DNA from: Selenomonas sp.
Lineage (GTDB): Bacteria > Bacillota > Negativicutes > Selenomonadales > Selenomonadaceae
DNA length: 44,962 nt
Assembly (NCBI GenBank): GCA_022482925.1
Contig: JAKVOG010000019.1
Span: 1 to 44,962, forward strand
Direction: 5' to 3'
The notes below the pieces were generated by a model. It did not search any database, was not told the DNA's origin, and was given only the letters and a program-made list of their open reading frames with translations. Of the stretch, positions 25,048 through 33,704 are shown one piece after another (positions within the stretch are counted from its first letter, which is position 1; every line of letters starts with the position of its first letter). A program made the translations under genes and the position numbers.

Positions 25048-25076
25048 ATTATACTATATTTTTGAGACACTGTGAA
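25048..25076 (-). promoter_or_regulatory. Promoter of the 77-residue ORF
   Basis: On the minus strand TTCACA (25076-25071) and TATAAT (25053-25048) are 17 bp apart. This implies a leader of about 135 nt before the TTG start. Confidence 0.55.
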
Positions 25077-25249
25077 GTTGCAAATGATACCGCTTACCCT
25101 AAAAGTCCCGCATTTTGTGGAATTATTCCCAGCGGATAACGTTTACTGCTACTTTTTCGAGCCTTTTCCCGCTTTTTTAATGATTTTCACGAGCACAGTC
25201 CGTTAAAGTCATCAAGATCCCATAACATTCCGTCAGCAAATGAAGTGTC

Positions 25250-25693
25250 TCAGATGAAGTACATCAGGCTGTCGGTGTCTTTCTCGGCCTCGATGGCGGT
25301 GAGGATATCATCAAGTGAAACAGATGATAACGTATCTTTGATCTGATCATCCAACGGAGTGAAGACCTTCGCGGCCAGTGCCCGGTCAAGGGCGGGCATC
25401 TTCTCGGCTGCTGGTGAAACCTTTTCCATCAGTGAAAGCTCGATTGAGGAGAGAATGTCATAGGCGCTGATCTCACGCGGTTCACGGGCCAGCTGATAGC
25501 CTCCCTGGCTGCCTTTGATGGAATTGACGAGCTGAGCGCGCTTCAGCAGGGAAAAGACCTGTTCCAGATAGATTTTCGAAATTCCCAGTTTTTCAGAGAT
25601 GCTGATGATTGTGATTGGTGCGCCGGATGCGAAGTTCCTGGCGAGATAAGTCATAGCAGCGAGTCCGTAGCGGCCTTTAGCAGAAATTTTCAT
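25250..25693 (-). CDS. Rrf2-family regulator, CymR-like
   Basis: The product is 147 residues and begins MKISAKGRYGLAAMTYLARN. A winged helix (ISISEKLGISKIYLEQVFSL then LKRAQLVNSIKGSQGGYQLA) is followed by a short dimerisation region. The three cysteines that bind the Fe-S cluster in IscR and NsrR are absent, as in CymR, the cysteine-metabolism repressor that works with CysK. The nearby cysK gene (2 kb away) supports that reading, but the gene order is not conclusive. Upstream AT-rich repeats (about 25705-25745, ACTATAT twice) may be its own operator. Confidence 0.7.
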   Translation of the reverse strand: MKISAKGRYGLAAMTYLARNFASGAPITIISISEKLGISKIYLEQVFSLLKRAQLVNSIKGSQGGYQLAREPREISAYDILSSIELSLMEKVSPAAEKMPALDRALAAKVFTPLDDQIKDTLSSVSLDDILTAIEAEKDTDSLMYFI

Positions 25694-25889
25694 GGTGAAT
25701 CTCCGTCCTTTTTACTATATATCATACAATTACTATATGTCATTCTTGCATGGTATAGTTTAGTCAAAAAGGGGGGAAAAGTCAATGTCATATTTTGCAG
25801 GCAGTGGGAATAGGAGCTGCCTGGCATCTATTATATGGCTGTATAAGGTGAGACGGTGAGTTATATAAAGCGGAATATTCAAAAAATGA

Positions 25890-25919
25890 TTGACAAATAA
25901 AGCGGGAATCACCTATAAT
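25890..25919 (+). promoter_or_regulatory. Promoter of the SLC13-type transporter
   Basis: TTGACA (25890-25895) and TATAAT (25914-25919) are 18 bp apart. Transcription from here would carry a leader of about 120 nt. Confidence 0.75.
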
Positions 25920-25950
25920 ACAAGCAAAAGGATATTGGTTGGTATAAAGG

Positions 25951-25998
25951 GCAGACAATGGCGTCACGGTTCGTGAGCGTACGAGTCTGCTTATTTTT
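25951..25998 (+). promoter_or_regulatory. Possible attenuator in the transporter leader
   Basis: GCAGAC (25951-25956) pairs with GTCTGC (25985-25990) and an inner CGT-CACG/CGTG-A-GCG stem; TTATTTTT follows at once. This has the form of an intrinsic terminator located 25-70 nt into the transcript and 50 bp before the start codon. No matching anti-terminator was worked out. The rest of the 25694-26047 gap is AT-rich promoter DNA. Confidence 0.5.
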
Positions 25999-26047
25999 GG
26001 TTGGATGAGGCTATCATAATTATATATTGAGGAATGGAGTGAGTACC

Positions 26048-27520
26048 ATGGCAGAAACGAAAAATTCTTTTTTCAAACAGTATGGGTTGCTGATTGCAAC
26101 GATTGTACTCGTGGTTATCTTCCTGCTGCCAACGCCTGCAGGTCTTACGACAGCGGGGCATCGTATGCTGGGAATCCTGATCTTTGCTGTTATCGTGTGG
26201 ATCAGTGAGACCGTGACCTATCCGGTCAGTGCTGCGGTCATTGCGACACTGATGCTCGTGTGCCTCGGCTTTTCGCCGGACCTCAAGGACCCAGCGAGGA
26301 TGCTGGGGACAGCAGAGGCGGTCAAGATGACATTTGCCGGGATCAGCAGCAGCGGCACGGTTCTGGTTGGTGCTGCGTTATTCCTGGCAGCGGCAATGAT
26401 GCATACCGGGCTGGATAAGCGGATTGCGCTGGTCATCCTGTCCAAGGTAGGTGCCCGCACGAACCGTATCCTGGCAGGAATGATTTTTGTAGGCTTTGTC
26501 CTGGCGTTCTTTGTTCCGAGTACGACGGCCCGGGTGGGATGTCTTGCACCAATCGTGCTGGGCATCATTGCGGCTTTTGGGCTGAAGCGCAGCAGCCGGT
26601 TTGCCGCATTGCTCATGATCGCAACCGTGCATGCGGCCAGTATCTGGAATATCGGTATCAAGACGGCTGCGGCGCAGAATATGGTAGCGATTGGCTTCAT
26701 CGAGAAACAGCTTGGCAGTACCGTTACCTGGTTTGAATGGTTCGTGGCAGCGGCACCATATGCAGCAATCATGTCTGTGATCCTTTACTTTGTATGCATG
26801 AAGGTTTTGCCGCCGGAAATGATGGAGGTAGAGGGCGGCGATGCGGCGGTCCGCAAGGCGGTCAAGGAAATGGGGCCGATGACGGCGGCCGAGAAGAAAC
26901 TGCTCGCGATTTCCTGTGGTCTGCTGCTGTTCTGGGTAACAGAGAAGATCCTGCACCCGATCGACACGACGACCACGACGATCATCGCCGTTACGCTCAT
27001 GATGCTGCCTGGTATCGGCATCATGACCTGGAAGGAAGCACAGAGCCGGATTTCCTGGGGCACACTGCTGCTCTTCGGTATCGGGATCAGCATGGGTTCG
27101 GCGCTGCTGTCGACGAAGGCGGCAGCCTGGCTGGCCAATGAGATCTCGGTCGGTCTTGGACTGGCCGGGATGACCGTATTCCTGGTCTTTGCAATCCTGG
27201 CCTTGTTCCTGATCGTTATCCATATTGGTTTTGCCAGTGCGACGGCCGTGGCATCGTCCATGATCCCGATCGTCATTGCCATATTGCAGAGCCTGGGCAT
27301 CGAGGGCCTGAATATCGTGAGCATCACGATGGTTCTGCAGTTTGTCGTAAGCTTTGGTTTTATCCTGCCGGTCAATTCCCCACAGGGAATCCTGGCCTTT
27401 GCGACGGATACCTTTACGGCCCGTGACTGCATTAAGGTAGGTTTGCCGCTCACCATCATCGGTTATCTGCTGTTATTGCTGTTTGCCCAGACGTATTGGC
27501 GGGCGCTGGGGATTTTCTGA
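26048..27520 (+). CDS. SLC13/DASS-type anion or dicarboxylate transporter
   Basis: The protein is 490 residues from ATG 26048 (GGAG 8 nt upstream; an in-frame TTG at 26027 is less likely). It has 11 to 12 hydrophobic segments in two related halves, with SLC13-like re-entrant regions near PSTTARVGCLAPIVLG and PVNSPQGILAFATD. The family imports dicarboxylates, sulfate or similar anions, often with sodium. Next to a CymR-like gene and cysK, sulfate is possible, but the classical SNT motifs are not clear, so the substrate is open. It has its own promoter and terminator. Confidence 0.75.
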   Translation: MAETKNSFFKQYGLLIATIVLVVIFLLPTPAGLTTAGHRMLGILIFAVIVWISETVTYPVSAAVIATLMLVCLGFSPDLKDPARMLGTAEAVKMTFAGISSSGTVLVGAALFLAAAMMHTGLDKRIALVILSKVGARTNRILAGMIFVGFVLAFFVPSTTARVGCLAPIVLGIIAAFGLKRSSRFAALLMIATVHAASIWNIGIKTAAAQNMVAIGFIEKQLGSTVTWFEWFVAAAPYAAIMSVILYFVCMKVLPPEMMEVEGGDAAVRKAVKEMGPMTAAEKKLLAISCGLLLFWVTEKILHPIDTTTTTIIAVTLMMLPGIGIMTWKEAQSRISWGTLLLFGIGISMGSALLSTKAAAWLANEISVGLGLAGMTVFLVFAILALFLIVIHIGFASATAVASSMIPIVIAILQSLGIEGLNIVSITMVLQFVVSFGFILPVNSPQGILAFATDTFTARDCIKVGLPLTIIGYLLLLLFAQTYWRALGIF

Positions 27521-27544
27521 GAAAATACGAGGATTGTGTAAATG

Positions 27545-27577
27545 GGAGGGGACCGTATCGGGACTCCTCCTTTTTGT
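27545..27577 (+). terminator. Terminator after the transporter
   Basis: GGAGGGG (27545-27551) pairs with CTCCTCC (27564-27570, one G-T pair), followed by TTTTTG. Confidence 0.7.
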
Positions 27578-27601
27578 TTCAGGAACTTTTATCGATACCT
27601 A

Positions 27602-27630
27602 TTGACGTAGCGGCAGGGGTATGATAATAT
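27602..27630 (+). promoter_or_regulatory. Promoter of cysK
   Basis: TTGACG at 27602 and TAATAT at 27625 are 17 bp apart. The following AT-rich stretch to 27665 (repeats of ATATAAACATATT type) is a plausible site for the Rrf2/CymR-like regulator. Confidence 0.55.
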
Positions 27631-27694
27631 ATAAACATATTAAACCTATTGAATATATATGTTTAGACAGATTATCAGATGGAGGCGTTTTAAG

Positions 27695-28627
27695 ATGGGT
27701 AAGATTTATAACAGCGTTACAGAACTGATTGGCGGTACGCCGCTGCTGAAGGCGAATAATTTCATCAAGGCGAACGATCTCAAGGCAAATATTCTCGTGA
27801 AGCTGGAATATTTCAATCCGGCAGGATCGGTCAAGGACCGTATTGCCAAGGCGATGCTGGATCAGGCAGAAAAAGAAGGCCGTCTCACGAAGGATTCGGT
27901 CATCATCGAGCCGACGTCTGGTAATACGGGTATCGGACTGGCCAGTGTAGCTGCAGCCCGTGGTTATAAGGCTGTGCTCACGATGCCGGAGACGATGAGC
28001 ATCGAGCGTCGCAATCTGCTCAAGGCTTATGGTGCGGAGATCGTACTGACGGATGGCTCCAAGGGGATGAAGGGCGCCATCGATAAGGCCGAAGAACTGG
28101 CAAAGGAGACGCCGCATGCGTTCATTCCGTCACAGTTCACGAATCAGGCCAATCCGGCTGCGCATGAAGCAACGACCGGACCAGAGATCTGGCAGGATGC
28201 AGATGGCAAAGTGGATGCGTTCATTGCCGGTGTTGGTACAGGTGGTACGCTGACCGGCGTCAGCCGTTATCTCAAGAAGCAGAACAAGCAGGTCCATGTC
28301 GTTGCGGTTGAGCCGGCTACCAGCCCGGTACTCTCAAAAGGGCAGGCAGGGCCGCATAAGATCCAGGGCATTGGCGCCGGCTTTGTTCCGGAAACACTGG
28401 ATACGAAGACGTATGATGAAGTCCTGGCTATCGAGAATGAAGATGCCTTCAAGTATGGCCGTCAGTTCTCGCATGCAGAGGGAATCCTGGTCGGTATTTC
28501 CTCCGGTGCTGCTTTGGCAGCAGCCGTAGCTCTGGCCAAGCGTCCGGAGTTTGCCGGCAAGAATATTGTAGCGTTGCTGCCGGATACCGGCGATCGGTAT
28601 CTGTCGACGGAGCTTTTTGCAGAATAA
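27695..28627 (+). CDS. cysK: Cysteine synthase A (O-acetylserine sulfhydrylase)
   Basis: The product is 310 residues from ATG 27695, chosen because GGAGG lies 9 nt upstream. PLP-enzyme motifs are intact: the Schiff-base Lys in [13 protein letters not shown], the substrate loop [10 protein letters not shown], the phosphate-binding [11 protein letters not shown], and the Ser in [11 protein letters not shown]. It makes cysteine from O-acetylserine and sulfide. It is a single-gene unit with a strong terminator. In CymR systems CysK is also the co-repressor partner of the regulator, which makes the nearby Rrf2 gene notable. Confidence 0.92.
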   Translation: MGKIYNSVTELIGGTPLLKANNFIKANDLKANILVKLEYFNPAGSVKDRIAKAMLDQAEKEGRLTKDSVIIEPTSGNTGIGLASVAAARGYKAVLTMPETMSIERRNLLKAYGAEIVLTDGSKGMKGAIDKAEELAKETPHAFIPSQFTNQANPAAHEATTGPEIWQDADGKVDAFIAGVGTGGTLTGVSRYLKKQNKQVHVVAVEPATSPVLSKGQAGPHKIQGIGAGFVPETLDTKTYDEVLAIENEDAFKYGRQFSHAEGILVGISSGAALAAAVALAKRPEFAGKNIVALLPDTGDRYLSTELFAE

Positions 28628-28638
28628 GATCGATTTAA

Positions 28639-28690
28639 GACAATAAAATCCGGCTGCCGTGACAGGCAGCCGGATTTTATTGTCTTATTC
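28639..28690 (+). terminator. Terminator of cysK
   Basis: A perfect 20-bp stem (28639-28658 with 28665-28684) closes a 6-nt loop and is followed by TTATTC. Confidence 0.85.
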
Positions 28691-28717
28691 GGATAAGAGG
28701 TTCATATCCCTGTTTTA

Positions 28718-28726
28718 TGCTATAAT
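28718..28726 (+). promoter_or_regulatory. Extended -10 promoter of the AEC permease
   Basis: TGCTATAAT, with no good -35. The leader of about 95 nt to the ATG at 28826 is GC-rich and can form CAGCC-GGTT-GGCTG. Confidence 0.5.
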
Positions 28727-28825
28727 AAGGCAGAGACTATAGTTCATTTCAACGGAGAATGGGTCCAGGTGGGGGCCGCTTGCTAGGGCAGCCGGTTGGC
28801 TGGCGGAAGGGGAATCGCTGGTAAG

Positions 28826-29767
28826 ATGTTCAGTAATTTTTTGGTAGCAGTCGGCGCGGTGGTGCCGCTGTTTTGTTTGATGTCTATTGGTGTGTTTGTC
28901 AAGCGTTCGAAACTCATGACGGATGAGGAACTGGTTCATACGAACCGTATGGTATTCAAGGTGTTCTTCTTCTGCATGATGTTCTATAACATCTACATCA
29001 CGGATCTGGCCTCGACGGTGCGGCCGGGTCTGATGCTGTTCGGCGCAGCCGGGGTATTCTCGGTGTTCCTGGCCGCAACGGCGCTGATCTGTATTTTCGA
29101 GCCGTCGAACAAGCGCCGGGGCGCGATGAGCCAGGCCATATTCCGCAGTAATTTCGTGCTCATGGGCATCCCGCTGGTGGGCAATATCTTTGGCGAGGAT
29201 CAGCTGGCGATACCGACGATGATGATTGCGGTTATCGTGCCAATCTATAATGTGCTGGCCGTATTCGTGCTGGAAACCTTCCGGGGCGGACACTGGGATC
29301 TGGGCGGCATCCTGCTGGGGGTATTGAAGAATCCGATGATCCTTGGCGCGATCGTGGCTGTGGTGTTCCGCCTGCTGGATATCCCGGTGCCCCGGCCGAT
29401 ACTGAAACCAATAGGTCAGGTAGCTGCAGCGACAACGCCGGTGGCACTGATCATCCTTGGTGCGTCATTTAAGGGCGGCAGCTTTCATGCGCATCTACCG
29501 CAGCTGATTGCCTGTACGCTCAGCCGCTTGCTGCTGGTGCCGGGAGTCATGCTGGGGCTGGCGGTCTATCTGGGGTTCCGGGGAATCGATCTCGTGACGC
29601 TGGTGGCTATCTTTGCAACGCCGTGTGCGGTGGCCAGCTTTGCTATGGCACAGCAGATGGACAGTGATGCGGACCTGGCCGGCAACTGTGTGGTCTATAC
29701 CAGCGCTTTGTCCTGTTTCACGATCTTTGGCTGGGTATTCCTGCTGAAGACACTGGAATTGTTCTGA
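28826..29767 (+). CDS. Auxin efflux carrier (AEC) family permease
   Basis: This encodes a 313-residue protein with about ten membrane segments in two five-helix halves. AEC hallmarks are the early IGVFVKRSKLMTDEE, the central IFRSNFVLMGIPLVGNIFG and the late ATPCAVASFAMAQQM. Bacterial members carry malate, malonate or other small organic anions, usually across the inner membrane by uniport or exchange; the substrate here is unknown. The ribosome site (AAGGGGAA) is somewhat far from the ATG. It converges with the next gene, with only 3 bp between their stop codons. Confidence 0.8.
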   Translation: MFSNFLVAVGAVVPLFCLMSIGVFVKRSKLMTDEELVHTNRMVFKVFFFCMMFYNIYITDLASTVRPGLMLFGAAGVFSVFLAATALICIFEPSNKRRGAMSQAIFRSNFVLMGIPLVGNIFGEDQLAIPTMMIAVIVPIYNVLAVFVLETFRGGHWDLGGILLGVLKNPMILGAIVAVVFRLLDIPVPRPILKPIGQVAAATTPVALIILGASFKGGSFHAHLPQLIACTLSRLLLVPGVMLGLAVYLGFRGIDLVTLVAIFATPCAVASFAMAQQMDSDADLAGNCVVYTSALSCFTIFGWVFLLKTLELF

Positions 29768-29770
29768 GTT

Positions 29771-30382
29771 TCACGGGCTCGTGGAATGTTCCAGGTTCCG
29801 GCGCAGCTGCAGGAGCATGCGTTGTTTCAGACGGGTGACGGCCTGATGTGTGACGTGGAGTCTGGCGGCAATTTCACATTGGGGGAGATCCAATAGGTAA
29901 AGCAGGACAATCAGTCGCTTTTCTTTGGCGGGCAGACAGCGGATGAGTTCGCGCAACAGCAACTGGCGGCTCACAATAGCCTCGGGGGAGGCTGTATCGG
30001 CTGTGGTGCCGCAATGCCCTTCCCAGAAATCCTGACCTTCGGTATCGCCGTCGGGATGGCAGGTGTGATTCCAGTCCTCACGGCGCTGGCGGAAGGCATT
30101 GTAGAGTGTCATGCGTATGCGCTGCTGCAGGAACGCGGCAAAATGGACGTTCCGGCCCGGATCATAGTCGTGGATTGCCTGCATAAAGGCCAGCGTGGCC
30201 AGGCTGCGCTCTTCTTCCAGTTGGTCCGGATTTCCCCGGAGGTGCCGGTGGGTCTCGTTGACCAGCAGTCCATGATAGAGTGTCCAGAGCTGCAGACATG
30301 CGGAATCGTTCCCTTGTGCGGCCAGACTGATGAGCTGAGCTTCGGCGTTTTTATCCAGGGTCCAGGTGATTGGTTGTTTCAT
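29771..30382 (-). CDS. Sigma-70 family sigma factor (small)
   Basis: The protein is 203 residues. It contains a region 2 like segment (SLATLAFMQAIHDYDPGRNVHF then AAFLQQRIRMTLYNAFRQRR) and a C-terminal region 4 with a helix-turn-helix (LPAKEKRLIVLLYLLDLPQC then EIAARLHVTHQAVTRLKQRM). Regions 1.1 and most of 3 are missing. It is larger in region 2 than a minimal ECF factor and has no anti-sigma gene next to it. AAAGGAG lies 9 nt before the ATG, and a TGCTATAAA -10 precedes it. Its regulon cannot be told from the sequence. Confidence 0.75.
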   Translation of the reverse strand: MKQPITWTLDKNAEAQLISLAAQGNDSACLQLWTLYHGLLVNETHRHLRGNPDQLEEERSLATLAFMQAIHDYDPGRNVHFAAFLQQRIRMTLYNAFRQRREDWNHTCHPDGDTEGQDFWEGHCGTTADTASPEAIVSRQLLLRELIRCLPAKEKRLIVLLYLLDLPQCEIAARLHVTHQAVTRLKQRMLLQLRRNLEHSTSP

Positions 30383-30494
30383 GATTTGTCACTCCTTTGC
30401 TGTATGTGTTTATAGCATAACGGAGAACCGGCTTTTTGGCGAAGCGGTAGTGACGTGCCATTATAATAATATTTGGTTTTTTTCAGAGGATTCA

Positions 30495-30503
30495 TGCTAT
30501 AAT
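30495..30503 (+). promoter_or_regulatory. Extended -10 promoter of the RpiR-type gene
   Basis: TGCTATAAT, 24 bp before the ATG at 30528. A TTGGTT lies 19 bp further upstream as a weak -35. Confidence 0.5.
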
Positions 30504-30527
30504 TAAGCATGGACAAGGGGGAATACG

Positions 30528-31298
30528 ATGCGATTGGAAGAAATTATCAACCAGCATATGAAGGAATTGAACGATACCGATCTGGTCATCTGGAAGTATA
30601 TCCTGCAGCACCGTGTGGCTGCTCAGCATATCTCGATCCATGAACTGGCCAGGGCCTGCGCCGTGTCGAGTACGACGGTGGTGCGCTTCGCCCAGAAGCT
30701 CGGCTTCGATGGCTTTGGGGAGATGAAAGCCATCATGAAGATGGAAGAGCCGGAGCAGGCGCTTTATCAGACGGATGTATTGCAGGACCTGGGGAAGTTC
30801 TATGAGCAGACCTGGCATAAGCTGGTCAAGCGGAATTTTGACAGCGCAAGCCGGCTGATGCATGAGGCGAACCGTGTGTTTGCTTATGCGTCCGGCTATG
30901 TGCAGAGCAATGTGGTCCAGGAGCTCAAACGATTGTTTTTCTACGATAATGTTCTGATCTATGAGGTAGCGGGGCGGGAGGAATTCCGGTCTATTCTCGA
31001 GTCCATGACACCGGACGATCTGTTTATCTTTGTTTCTCTTTCGGGCGAATCACCGACTGTTACAGAGTTCGCTTCGGAACTGAGATTGAGGGACGTTCCG
31101 TTTATTTCCATCACGAAACTGCATGATAATACCCTGGCCAGTCTGTCTACGGTAAACCTGTATGTGTCTCCGGCTTCGTTCCGCCTGTATGAGAGCAGTG
31201 ATGGTCGTCCGGCGTTCCAGTCGATGATGCCATATTTCCTGCTGGTAGAGACGTGGTATGTCAAATACCGGCTCTATGTGCAGCATCAGGAACCATGA
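30528..31298 (+). CDS. RpiR-family regulator (HTH plus SIS domain)
   Basis: The product is 256 residues. An N-terminal HTH of the RpiR type (ISIHELARACAVSSTTVVRF then AQKLGFDGFGEMKAI) is followed by a SIS sugar-phosphate binding domain (about 120-240, with VFAYASGYVQSN and IFVSLSGESPTVTEFA). RpiR proteins respond to sugar phosphates. It lies directly upstream of the alpha-glucoside PTS gene, so it most likely controls that system and responds to a phosphorylated alpha-glucoside. AAGGGGGAA precedes the ATG. A conserved motif lies in front of both the PTS gene and the distant GH4 gene, which may be its target. Confidence 0.85.
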   Translation: MRLEEIINQHMKELNDTDLVIWKYILQHRVAAQHISIHELARACAVSSTTVVRFAQKLGFDGFGEMKAIMKMEEPEQALYQTDVLQDLGKFYEQTWHKLVKRNFDSASRLMHEANRVFAYASGYVQSNVVQELKRLFFYDNVLIYEVAGREEFRSILESMTPDDLFIFVSLSGESPTVTEFASELRLRDVPFISITKLHDNTLASLSTVNLYVSPASFRLYESSDGRPAFQSMMPYFLLVETWYVKYRLYVQHQEP

Positions 31299-31364
31299 TG
31301 AGATTTGCTGGAATTTGTCCGTTTTACCATAGACGTATTACGCTTGTGTATCAAAGTACCGGAA

Positions 31365-31437
31365 ATGTACCATAGTACATGCTGAGTGAATGGTGCCCAG
31401 ATGTCGCGAAACTATTGCGTTCACGGCATCTGGGCAC
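31365..31437 (+). promoter_or_regulatory. Conserved leader/operator of the alpha-glucoside PTS gene
   Basis: ATGTAC-CATA-GTACAT (31365-31380) is a perfect palindrome. Downstream, an 11-bp stem (31393-31403 with 31427-31437) encloses CGC-GAAACTATT-GCG (31405-31419) followed by TTCACGG. A closely similar arrangement lies before the GH4 gene (43888-43950). The rest of the 31299-31570 gap shows nothing else I can name. Confidence 0.6.
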
Positions 31438-31570
31438 TATTATGTAATTAAGATATCTTACAGAAACTTGAGCAGGATGCAAAGAGATTCCTGAAAAGAG
31501 AAGCCAGGCAATTATCTGAACAAGTTATCTAAAAACAATCCTGAGACAATCGGGAATGGAGGTAATGAAA

Positions 31571-33686
31571 ATGTCTTTGAAAAAAGATTGTATCATGCAG
31601 GAGATGCAGCGGTTTGGCGGTGCAATGTATACGCCGGTCATTCTGTTCGCATTTTTCGGTTTGACGGTTGCACTTTCCATCGTATGTAAGAACCCTGGAA
31701 TTATCGGTTCAATCGCAGACAAGGGAACAATCTGGTATGATTTCTGGTTTGTCGTGGAGCAGGGCGCCTGGACGGTGTTTGCTCAGATGCCGATCCTGTT
31801 TGCGATTGCCGTGCCAATCGGCTTTGCCAAGAAGGAACAGGCACGCTGTGCAATGGAATCCTTCGTCATCTATATGTGCTTCAACTATTTCATTTCCGGT
31901 TTCCTTACCCTGCACGGCAGCGCTTTCGGCGTGGACTACAGTCAGGCTGCTGGTGCCGGAACAGGACTGGCAATGATTGCCAACATTAAGACGCTCGATA
32001 TGGGTATGCTCGGGGCAATCTTTATCGCTTGTGTAACCGCTGCGCTGCACAACCGGTTCTATGATACAGAAGTTCCTGACTGGCTGGGTATTTTCAAGGG
32101 ACCTGCGTTTGTTGTAGCAGTTGGCTTTGCCTGTCATGATTCCTATTGCACTGGTATTCTGCTTTGTATGGCCGGTTATCCAGCATGCAATCATGCAGTT
32201 CCAGGATTTCCTCAAGACCAGTGGTATCGTCGGGGTATGGGCCTATACGTTCTCCGAGCGCATCCTGCTGCCGGCAGGCCTGCATCATTTCATCTATCTG
32301 CCGTTTATCTTCGGACCAGCTGTCTGCGATGGCGGTATTCAGGCTTACTGGCTGCAGCACCTCAATGATTTCGCTACCAGTGCACACAGTCTGAAAGAGA
32401 TGTTCCCAGAAGGCGGCTTTGCCCTCCATGGCAGTGCTAAGGTATTTGGACTTCCGGGTGCCGCACTTGCTATGTATATGTGCGCTAAGACATCAAAACG
32501 GAAAAAAACGGCAGCATTGCTGATTCCGGCTACGATTACGGCTATGCTCTGCGGCATCACGGAGCCAATCGAATTCACCTTCCTCTTCATTGCACCGCTT
32601 CTTTATGTTGTGCATGCAATCCTTGCGGCTACGCTGTCGGCAACACTCTATTTCTTTGGACTGTCCGGCAACTTTGGCGGTGGTCTGATCGACTGCTTCG
32701 TGCAGAACTGGATTCCGTTGTTCCCGTATCATGCAGGTACTTACATCATGCAGATCTGCATCGGTCTCTGCTTCACGGCGATCTACTTCTTCGTATTCCG
32801 TTGGCTGATTCTGCGGAACGACTATAAGACGCCGGGCCGTACGGACGATGATGAGGAAGATAAGCTTTTCTCCAAAGCAGAGTATAAAGCAAAGAAAGAA
32901 ATGGAAAGCGCTGGTCTTGGCAACAATCCGCAGGCGCTGAAGGCGAAAGTATTCCTTGACTGCCTCGGTGGACCTCAGAACATCAAAGAAGTTACGAACT
33001 GTGCAACGCGTCTGCGTGTCACGGTTGCTGATCCGGATAAAGTCGCTTCTAGTGGCAAATTCACAAAGGCTGGCGCATTCGGACTGGTGAAGAACGGCCA
33101 TGCCGTTCAGGTTATCGTTGGTCTCTCGGTTCCGCAGGTCCGTGGTCATTTCGATGCACTGCTGCGTGGTGAGATTGCAACGAGTGCTGCTGATCAGGTT
33201 GTGAACCATCAGGAAGCGGCAGACAAGAGCCTCGCGATGAAGCTCAATGCCTGCGTGTCCGGCAAGCTCATTGATATGAGTGAAGTCAAGGACGATATGT
33301 TCTCGAAGAAAATGATGGGCGATGGCGTTGCCATCAATCCGAGTGGCGATACCGTAGTAGCTCCGGCTGACGCTGAAGTCACGATGGTTATGGAAGAATC
33401 CCTGCATGCGATTGGACTGCGTATGAATAACGGTGTTGAACTTTTGATTCACATCGGCATCGATACGGTCAAGCTTGAGGGCGAAGGATTCAGTCTGTTC
33501 ACGAAAGCTGGCGAAAAAGTTACGGCTGGCACGCCGCTGATCCAGTTCAACAGCAGTATTATCAAGAATGCCGGCTACAAAGATACGGTCATCATGGCAA
33601 TCACGAATTCTGCGGAATATCCACAGATGAAGAAGGCTGCAGATGGTGATGTTGATGGCGGCAATACACCCGTAATGATGTTTTAA
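31571..33686 (+). pseudogene. Alpha-glucoside PTS permease EIICBA, frameshifted
   Basis: The gene reads from ATG 31571 (GGAGG 8 nt upstream). The IIC domain begins QRFGGAMYTPVILFAFFGL. Near 32121 the family sequence jumps frame: removing one T from GTTGGC restores VAVALPVMIPIALVFC. The IIC part continues to about 32830 with LCGITEPIEFTFLF. IIB follows with its phospho-Cys in VTNCATRLRV, then IIA with phospho-His in LIHIGIDTVKLEG. Repaired, it would be about 704 residues, a normal IICBA of the glucose/alpha-glucoside superfamily. Its neighbours (RpiR, GH13, later GH4) suggest maltose-type sugars. As given, IIC is broken. It may be a real mutation or a sequence error. Confidence 0.8.
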
Positions 33687-33704
33687 CAAAAAGGACGATT
33701 CACG

